DNA of 64,000 bases from positions 124,001 to 188,000 of the forward strand of contig JAZKAR010000023.1 of the NCBI GenBank assembly GCA_040389065.1. Reading direction: 5' to 3'. A program made the position numbers and the translations under genes. Position 1 is the first letter of the stretch; each line of letters begins with the position of its first letter. The notes beneath the pieces are model-generated. The model saw only the letters and a list, made by a program, of their open reading frames with translations, was not told the DNA's origin and made no database searches. This document shows positions 58,488 to 64,000 of this stretch, in pieces. This stretch comes from JAZKAR01 sp040389065. GTDB taxonomy: Bacteria > Pseudomonadota > Gammaproteobacteria > Burkholderiales > Casimicrobiaceae.

Positions 58488-59387
58488 TTACCCAGCCACC
58501 CCATAGACAGCCGCCCTATCAATAATCTGCTGCGCCCAGTATTGATGTGTTGCTACCTCGCACATACTGTCATGCATTTTAAATACGGCAGGCTGGTCTT
58601 TTTCGAGAATTTTTTCTGCCATCGTTAATTCATTTTCTGTTACCCGATAATGTGCTTCAACAATGTTGATCTGCGAAGGATGAATCACTGTTTTACCAAA
58701 TAAACCATGTGATAAATCTTCTTGCGTTTCTTGTGCGAGCAATTCAACATCGCTAATATATTCATATACGGGTGCAGATAAGTGAAAACCATATGGTTTA
58801 AATGTTAAAACAAGCTGTTCTATAATCGGCCTTAAAATAGTTTGATACGCGGTTTTATGTGCAGGCCGTTTCATTTGCAAAATACTTAAGAGATCATTGC
58901 CGCCTATTCTTAGCATTAATATTCTATCGCGCATTTCAGAATGCAGAAGTATATTCCTCAGTTTTTGCATCGCTAAGGCATCAAATGCCTCTATCGTTTC
59001 AAGCGTAAGCATAATTTGTAAAGAGAACGGTTTGAGTAAATCTAAATAATCACCAATATTATTCGCTGTTACTTTAGGTATTACAATACCTGTTAAATTT
59101 TCGATATCTTTATAGTGTAATATTTTTTTTAACACCTCAATATTACGTACTCTTACAAAGCGCAATAATGCATTATCAGGCTTGAAATATAATAGTTTAT
59201 TAATATTATCTAATCCTTGCTCTACATCTAATTCATGAATAGCATCTTCAGTACAAAATATTACTGATCGTAAATTTGGATATTTTTCACCACGGGCAAT
59301 ATTAATAATATCAGCATGAATACTAGGCACATACATTGAGGCACCCAAGCGTAACCAAAGTGGAGCAGAATTTTTATTCATTTTCAT
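58488..59387 (-). CDS. Ter-module C-C bond lyase (HpcH/CitE-like TIM barrel)
   Basis: A 299-residue TIM-barrel lyase related to citrate lyase beta chain and HpcH/HpaI aldolases, of the subgroup linked to tellurium-resistance biosynthetic operons. Seen: LGASMYVPSIHADI, SVIFCTEDAIHELDVEQGLDNI, LRFVRVRN, GIVIPKVTANNIGDYL, MLTLETIEAFDAL with the metal-type Glu, RILMLRIGGNDLLS and the C-terminal GKTVIHPSQI. It would cleave or form a C-C bond next to a carboxylate in making the metabolite of this pathway. Start MKMNKNSAPLWLRLGA at 59387. Convergent with the lysine-free protein, and on the same strand as the PRTase/HAD/ATP-grasp genes but separated from them by 567 bases. Confidence 0.85.
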   Translation of the reverse strand: MKMNKNSAPLWLRLGASMYVPSIHADIINIARGEKYPNLRSVIFCTEDAIHELDVEQGLDNINKLLYFKPDNALLRFVRVRNIEVLKKILHYKDIENLTGIVIPKVTANNIGDYLDLLKPFSLQIMLTLETIEAFDALAMQKLRNILLHSEMRDRILMLRIGGNDLLSILQMKRPAHKTAYQTILRPIIEQLVLTFKPYGFHLSAPVYEYISDVELLAQETQEDLSHGLFGKTVIHPSQINIVEAHYRVTENELTMAEKILEKDQPAVFKMHDSMCEVATHQYWAQQIIDRAAVYGVAG

Positions 59388-59649
59388 TTAAATCCATCTC
59401 CGCATACTTTTAATAAGACTTACTCAATACGATTTCATCAAGAAGCTATAGAATTTTTCGGCTTAATTTCGCCAAAAATCTATTCATTCGCTACTTATAA
59501 AAACGTTAAATACTATAAAACAGTTAGTTAATAATTTATCTTATATCTATTATGAAATAACTTTCACTGCCATTTATTGTTTAATATTTAATTACTGAAA
59601 TATAGCCGCAATTAAATTTCTATATAAGCTTAATCCTGCCAATGGCAAA

Positions 59650-59678
59650 CCCCTCACCCTAACTCTCAAGGGGAGAGG
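59650..59678. repeat. REP-like C/G-rich repeat remnant
   Basis: CCCCTCACCCTAACTCTCAA plus AGGGGAGAGG, short arms that can pair (CCCCT / AGGGG). It resembles the CCCTCACCCTAACCCTCTCC intergenic repeats of many proteobacteria. Single copy here, degraded. Confidence 0.45.
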
Positions 59679-59679
59679 A

Positions 59680-59710
59680 AATATCAATATGTTTCATATA
59701 TATTGATATT
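59680..59710. repeat. Perfect 11-bp A/T hairpin
   Basis: AATATCAATAT (59680-59690) pairs exactly with 59700-59710 around a 9-base loop. It is A/T-only apart from one G/C pair and lies 244 bases past the StiP-like stop. It could be a weak terminator or an operator dyad. Confidence 0.35.
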
Positions 59711-59953
59711 TAGCTGTAATATAAATAACTAATATATAAAAATTAAACAGTATTAATTCTGACATCTTATAGGCTTATGCACAATGCAATAAGAAAGAAA
59801 TATATAATATAAAAATTTGAAAAACCTTCATATAAAATATGAGTAGACCACTTGATAACAATAAAAACAGAGAAAAGCCTAAATCCACTTGTACTTTATT
59901 TATTGATCAGCAGCAAGGAATTAACATTTAATATATTACTTATGTGTGAAAAT

Positions 59954-61093
59954 TCATTCTTTTATAATACCCACTGCCCGATAAGGAAGCTCAGCATGAG
60001 CAATAATAGGTACATTTTTTTGAGTTGCTAAATATTTTAAATGCGCCACATCTGGGTGATGTATATCGTTTAACCATAAAGCTGCTGGCAAACGTCTTAA
60101 AAAAACCCGCGTTGTTTCAGGAATACCCACCTTAATAGAGTCTGCGCCATTTACAGCGCTCTTGGTGTGAATGATTGCCAATGCTGCTGCTACCTTATTC
60201 TTTGATGTATTTGGCTGAAAATATATACGACACACACCTGCTTCAGGCTTAAGCGTAGGTAAACGTAGCATGGTATTCCACAGTGTATCGATATATGATT
60301 TGCTTTGATCATCAACAAGCAAATGCTCAAAAAAGGCAGTGCCATGGGGTGCAACCCCTGCCTGTATCGGAACCGTTGTGCGGCTAATACAGCCTGAAAT
60401 TGTGGCGTTGAGTAACGCATGGGGCACTAAATAATCTTCCTGGGTTGCAAAAAAATCTGCACAACCAGTAGGGTCAGCAATCACTGCTAAGGGCGGGTTA
60501 AGCTGCATTGTGTTTAATGCATTCCAATATGTCATCGATTGCTTTAGCCGCTGAGTAATCGAGCCCTTACCTACCCATCCATCTACCCACAGCAAACACT
60601 CTAGTGCATCAGAATGCCTGCGAACAATTTCATTGAACGCGAATAAATCAAGGCCCTTATCGTTTCCTTCGCCTTTTAATACGCTTACACTGTAATGATA
60701 CGACTGCAAACCTTGATGCTTCGCCCAGCGGTGCAAAAGAATACCGATTGGCGTACCGGCACGCGCCAATGATATCCACACAATTTTATTTGTTTGAACG
60801 TGCTCTTGAAAGTGCTTAATAACACCTTGAGCTAACCTAATACACTCATGCGCTAAACGCTCAATATGCCGATGCAATGCCTGATGATAAAAATGCAAAT
60901 AGTCAGGTGCGGGCAAGTCTTCTTTAGTTACGCACTCACTATAATGCAAGGCTCCACGTTGGATAGCAGCTTCTTTTTCAGCAACATCTAAGCTAGCACA
61001 GTGTGTATTCGCCAATAAAAATTGAACATCGTGTTCCTCATACGAACCTGAAGAGGGATGAAGCCATGACCAATGTGGTAAAGCCGTTTGCAT
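59954..61093 (-). CDS. PRTase_1 (StiP-like) domain protein of Ter module
   Basis: A 379-residue protein of the family annotated cysteine protease StiP or PRTase_1, found with tellurium-resistance gene clusters and predicted to be a phosphoribosyltransferase-fold enzyme. Seen: HPSSGSYEEHDVQFLLANT at the N-terminus, KIVWISLARAGTPIGILLHRWAK (the family's conserved S-L-A-R-A-G-T-P), LLWVDGWVGKGSITQRLKQSM, the Cys region TGCADFFATQEDYLVPHALLNATISGCISRT, and IKVGIPETTRVFLRRLPAALWL near the end. Whether it is protease or transferase is unresolved; predictions favour phosphoribosyl chemistry. It ends the transcription unit and starts 145 bases after the HAD gene stop. Confidence 0.85.
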   Translation of the reverse strand: MQTALPHWSWLHPSSGSYEEHDVQFLLANTHCASLDVAEKEAAIQRGALHYSECVTKEDLPAPDYLHFYHQALHRHIERLAHECIRLAQGVIKHFQEHVQTNKIVWISLARAGTPIGILLHRWAKHQGLQSYHYSVSVLKGEGNDKGLDLFAFNEIVRRHSDALECLLWVDGWVGKGSITQRLKQSMTYWNALNTMQLNPPLAVIADPTGCADFFATQEDYLVPHALLNATISGCISRTTVPIQAGVAPHGTAFFEHLLVDDQSKSYIDTLWNTMLRLPTLKPEAGVCRIYFQPNTSKNKVAAALAIIHTKSAVNGADSIKVGIPETTRVFLRRLPAALWLNDIHHPDVAHLKYLATQKNVPIIAHAELPYRAVGIIKE

Positions 61094-61238
61094 GTATTCG
61101 CCTATGTATTTTGTTAATAGAAGTGTGGCAGCTTGGCTATCTTAACCGTGCTGGAACTTGCCCTACTTCATGTACTTCATATGCTGTCTGACCATACCTT
61201 GAGTGAACTCAACGATGACATTTCACTCTAATTTGATT

Positions 61239-62021
61239 TTATTTGATTGTATTTAATGGTTGTAGAGCATTGCTTATATCACTACCCGAAGGCGTCATCC
61301 ACCAATCACACATTTCCATAAAAGCCAGATCTTGCAGCGCATCGCCAAAACCAATAAAACTATCGGAATCTTGAGCATAGGTTAATTTCCAATATGCAAA
61401 AGCATCTTTTTTACTAATACCTTTGGGCATAACGGTAATATGATTTTTTTGGGCAAACACCTGTAAATTTAAAGCGAGTGCGTGTGACTTCCATTCATCC
61501 ATATGCTCTTTTAAACGTTGTTCAGCATTCACTGACTTTGCTTTAGCTACCCACCCCAATACATCTGCTTCTTCTGTTTTTAGTGCTACTAGGCGTTGAT
61601 CACGTTGATCAGCATTGTTTTGCCACCCACACTTAAACACCAACTGATGCCAATGCGCTAAGGCCTCTTTAGTAAGAGAATCGTTTAGCTTTTCTTGTAC
61701 CAACGCTTTCCAGGCACAATCTGTATGGCCCGACAAATCTTTGATACAGGCACCATGACTGAAAATGCCTCCCTGCTGCCACGGCATAGTTTGATCAATA
61801 CTCCACGCTGACGCTGAAGCCCATGAGCGCCCGGTAACAGGAATAATTCGTGTATTGATATTCTGAAATAACTGCCAGAGCTTGAATGCTTTAGGGTTCA
61901 AATAGGTAGGCTCAAACGATGAAGCCGCCGAGATAACATTTGTGCAAAGAGAAGTATCAGGTAATTTTCGAGCTGTTTTTACCCAAGTATCATCTAAATC
62001 AGTAATCAACCAAAGCGTCAT
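61239..62021 (-). CDS. HAD-family phosphatase of Ter module
   Basis: A 260-residue haloacid dehalogenase-superfamily phosphatase of the Cof/sucrose-phosphatase type. Seen: catalytic motif I LITDLDDTWVKTARK (Asp-x-Asp), motif II IIPVTGRSWASA (Thr/Ser), motif III Lys in VMPKGISKKDAFAYW, and motif IV GFGDALQDLAFMEMCDWWMTP (Gly-Asp-x-x-x-Asp), all intact. It probably dephosphorylates the sugar-phosphate-derived metabolite made by the PRTase and ATP-grasp enzymes. It overlaps the PRTase_2 gene by 4 bases (62018-62021), so the two are translated together. Confidence 0.87.
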   Translation of the reverse strand: MTLWLITDLDDTWVKTARKLPDTSLCTNVISAASSFEPTYLNPKAFKLWQLFQNINTRIIPVTGRSWASASAWSIDQTMPWQQGGIFSHGACIKDLSGHTDCAWKALVQEKLNDSLTKEALAHWHQLVFKCGWQNNADQRDQRLVALKTEEADVLGWVAKAKSVNAEQRLKEHMDEWKSHALALNLQVFAQKNHITVMPKGISKKDAFAYWKLTYAQDSDSFIGFGDALQDLAFMEMCDWWMTPSGSDISNALQPLNTIK

Positions 62022-63217
62022 AGAGAAGGCGCCTGTAGGTTTCTGTTACTTACTCTCGTTAGGCAGTGACCATTCCAGTACCATACCCATGCGTGTTCCC
62101 ACTTGGGAGGTAAATCGAGATAATCACATTCACTTACTATATGCAAAGAATGACACGCTACCGCATCAACATTATAAGAATAATGCGCAATATTTAAACC
62201 ATACGGATCTGCCCAATGTTGCTTATGATGAATGCTCTCTCCCTCTAAAATAGGAGAGCGCGTAACACTTTGCACCGTACTGTTGATTCCCCACTCTTCA
62301 AACTTTTCTGCCAATAGAAAAGCAGCCGCCGTGCACTCTCCTAACCCTAATACTCGCGCCTCGCCTTGCGAGCGTATATATGCAATATCAGATACCGAAA
62401 CAGCCTGCACCATGCTTTCTGGGCGTTTAGGCGTAATGCGAATTCCTTGCCGCACGCCATCTAAGCCCAACTGTAATTGCCGATGGTACGAAGATGATTC
62501 CGCTTCGCTAGCCGCCTCTGTATTCGCTGGAAAATGTATTTTAAAATCAGGATTCGCCTGAAAACTATACGAGCCTTTTAGCAATGCCACAATGTCTAAT
62601 TGAATATCTAATTGTGCAGCGCGTGCCTTATGCATTTTTTCAACATCTGGCTGCAACCAAGATTTTAAAACGACCCACACAACACGTTTTAAGGTAGGGC
62701 AATGCTGCTTCCAAAGGGTCATCAATTGCCCAAGCGTATTGCCCGTCGTAATTTCATCATCAACAAGCATCAGTGTTTGAACATCTGATCGATTAGGCAG
62801 ATGTATAGCCTGAAACGTTGCATGCGAATGCACCTCTTCAAAACAACTATAATGCAAGGCCGGTACAGGGTAGCGGGTGGTTATTTGAAAAAAAGCATCT
62901 TGGCGATTTGTATAGTGCGCCCAGCACCATGCCAATTCTTCTGCAAACCCAGTAGCGGTTTCAGCCAACCCTACCCAAGCCACTGTTCCTAATACATCAT
63001 TAGGTATTTCTTGTACAAGGCGCTTATACACAACGCGCGCTCGTTTTAATGACACCGGAACATGCTTACCTAAAACCTTGCTGACGAATAAAAAAGTTCG
63101 TTTAGGATTTTGCCTAGTAGCAAACGCACATATCTCATCAAGTGCAAAAATTTCTTGAAAAAGTGAGAGCGTTAAACATCCTGAAGGTAGATCAATCTTA
63201 ACCAGACGATTCATCAA
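62018..63217 (-). CDS. PRTase_2-TRSP phosphoribosyltransferase of Ter module
   Basis: A 399-residue protein with an N-terminal phosphoribosyltransferase domain (about 1-220) showing the PRPP-binding loop LMLVDDEITTGNTLGQL, plus GLAETATGFAEELAWCW and RYPVPALHYSCFEEVHSH. A C-terminal TRSP domain (about 270-395) contains its namesake Thr-Arg-Ser-Pro in SVTRSPILEGESIHH. This domain pair is characteristic of tellurium-resistance (Ter) biosynthetic modules, where it is predicted to make a nucleoside-like product. Overlaps HAD by 4 bases and ATP-grasp by 20 bases, so one tightly packed operon. Confidence 0.9.
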   Translation of the reverse strand: MMNRLVKIDLPSGCLTLSLFQEIFALDEICAFATRQNPKRTFLFVSKVLGKHVPVSLKRARVVYKRLVQEIPNDVLGTVAWVGLAETATGFAEELAWCWAHYTNRQDAFFQITTRYPVPALHYSCFEEVHSHATFQAIHLPNRSDVQTLMLVDDEITTGNTLGQLMTLWKQHCPTLKRVVWVVLKSWLQPDVEKMHKARAAQLDIQLDIVALLKGSYSFQANPDFKIHFPANTEAASEAESSSYHRQLQLGLDGVRQGIRITPKRPESMVQAVSVSDIAYIRSQGEARVLGLGECTAAAFLLAEKFEEWGINSTVQSVTRSPILEGESIHHKQHWADPYGLNIAHYSYNVDAVACHSLHIVSECDYLDLPPKWEHAWVWYWNGHCLTRVSNRNLQAPSL

Positions 63218-64000
63218 ATGCTCTTTCAGCTTCTTGAATCAATGGAAGCGAGTAATAATAATGCGTGCGAGCAATCGAGAAGCCCGTTTTAATAGAGTGC
63301 GCTGTGGTTTTTCCATGATTTAGCCAAGCCTCTACTGCCAGGGGCAAAATATTAAACCCTGCTTGGTAGGCCATAATTGACCCACCCGAGGCACGCGCAT
63401 TAATTTCTAGAATACAGGGCTTTCCACCGCAATCTTTAAACTGAATATTAATCATGCCGCTTAATTTAAAATGCGCTAATAACGTTTTAACATAGCGTAT
63501 TAGCGTTGTATTTTCTTCAACCACCTGCCCGTATTTTTCTTTACGGCGAATTAATGCTGCAATGAGTTTTCCCTTATAGGCAATACAATCGATGCTCCGC
63601 TCTACGCCTTCACAATACGCCATTAGTAACCACGGCTTACGAACTTTAAAACCTAAACGCTGCCTAAAAGAAGCAACATCAATCATTAATCGACCAAAAT
63701 TATGAAGATAACTTTTTTGCCGAGTCACTCGCCAAAAACCGCTTCCATAGATACCCACTGCTGGTTTAACGCATAAACTCATCGTTTTTCCTGAGCCTAA
63801 GGCTCGCCAAGCGCGATTAAATGACTCGCGGTTAGTAAAGCTTCTCCATGGAGCGATAGGAACATCTAAATCTTGAATAGCCTCAAGAAATTTAATTTTA
63901 TTATTCAATATTTTTAAGGTTCGTGCAGATGCCGCTACCATCACCTCTGTGCCGATAGCGTTAAACGCCTGCCGCCGCGCTACCATTCGCTCGCGCGCTC
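63198..64000 (-). CDS. ATP-grasp enzyme of Ter module, 5' end outside window
   Basis: C-terminal 260-plus residues of an ATP-grasp ligase (ATPgrasp_Ter group). The frame is open past an internal ATG at 63986 to the right window edge, and the usual N-terminal pre-ATP-grasp domain is missing, so the start lies outside. Seen: NNKIKFLEAIQDLDVPIAPW, the ATP-binding CVKPAVGIYGSGFWRV, the central EGVERSIDCIAYKGKLIAALIRRKE, and the metal-binding ILEINARASGGSIMAYQAGFN. It would ligate a carboxylate to an amine or thiol using ATP. First known gene of the operon ATP-grasp, PRTase_2-TRSP, HAD. TerD/TerC-type genes, if present, would be to the right of the window. Confidence 0.87.
   Translation of the reverse strand, partial: ARERMVARRQAFNAIGTEVMVAASARTLKILNNKIKFLEAIQDLDVPIAPWRSFTNRESFNRAWRALGSGKTMSLCVKPAVGIYGSGFWRVTRQKSYLHNFGRLMIDVASFRQRLGFKVRKPWLLMAYCEGVERSIDCIAYKGKLIAALIRRKEKYGQVVEENTTLIRYVKTLLAHFKLSGMINIQFKDCGGKPCILEINARASGGSIMAYQAGFNILPLAVEAWLNHGKTTAHSIKTGFSIARTHYYYSLPLIQEAERAFDESSG

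Larger units (their letters stand above)
59388..59953. other. AT-rich intergenic region with REP-like remnant and hairpin
   Basis: No gene. Contains CCCCTCACCCTAACTCTCAA followed by GGGGAGAGG at 59650-59678, resembling the C-rich intergenic repeats common in proteobacteria. It also has a perfect 11-bp hairpin AATATCAATAT (59680-59690) with 59700-59710. Probable promoter of the lyase gene. Confidence 0.5.

Overview
The window is chromosomal DNA of an AT-rich (about 40% G+C by eye) Gram-negative proteobacterium. Outer-membrane systems (two-partner secretion, TonB receptor), an Entner-Doudoroff operon with HexR, a PilY1-type adhesin, a PvdA-type ornithine hydroxylase and a Ter-associated biosynthetic module fit a Beta- or Gammaproteobacterium. 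I lean towards a Burkholderiales-like betaproteobacterium, because of the Cys-repeat type of TpsA adhesin and the CHASE2 cyclase/FecR/TpsA neighbourhood. No rRNA or intact tRNA gene is present. Both window edges cut a gene: DUF72 on the left and an ATP-grasp enzyme on the right.

Layout. 0-9 kb: DUF72 protein, hybrid histidine kinase, flavodoxin-like protein, UgpQ phosphodiesterase, a shrunken DadA-like protein and a PfkB sugar kinase, with long gaps holding palindromes. 9-16 kb: Entner-Doudoroff region, edd-eda-lactonase-acetyltransferase diverging from zwf-hexR, with HexR-like operators between them. 16-21.6 kb: hemerythrin, a GAF pseudo-histidine kinase, a cytoplasmic chemoreceptor and CheD. 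21.6-30 kb: tpsB, tpsA and a FecR-domain gene. 30-37 kb: a RibD-type deaminase, an unknown gene behind a Fur box, a zinc-ribbon membrane protein, and a cyclase/GAF/metallo-hydrolase operon that looks like a cyclic-nucleotide synthesis and breakdown unit. 37-40 kb: a histidine kinase paired with a response regulator whose HD-GYP domain has lost its metal ligands. 40.5-44 kb: PilY1-like adhesin. 44.4-56.5 kb: a Fur-controlled siderophore locus (MbtH, one-module NRPS, acyltransferase, ornithine N5-hydroxylase, MATE exporter, TonB receptor, PepSY reductase). 56.7-58.5 kb: VOC protein, a decayed hsdM and a lysine-free beta-rich protein. 58.5-64 kb: five genes of the Ter-associated biosynthetic module (C-C bond lyase, PRTase_1/StiP, HAD, PRTase_2-TRSP, ATP-grasp).

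How the parts fit. The siderophore locus has the gene content of vicibactin-type cyclic trihydroxamate pathways: the hydroxylase and acyltransferase make an acyl-hydroxyornithine, the single module activates it and the thioesterase would join and close copies. Its condensation domain lacks the catalytic second His, so chain assembly must be unconventional. Iron control is supported by Fur-box-like sites at 31525, 44417 and 52916. The sugar region funnels glucose-6-phosphate to KDPG; the usual 6-phosphogluconolactonase is absent here and an SMP-30-type lactonase sits in the operon instead.

A recurring theme is signalling proteins that keep their fold but lose catalytic residues: histidine kinase without His, HD-GYP without ligands, DadA without its FAD motif. 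Another is a family of short intergenic inverted-repeat elements with TAGAAGTTAC ends, found at three places and possibly a fourth.
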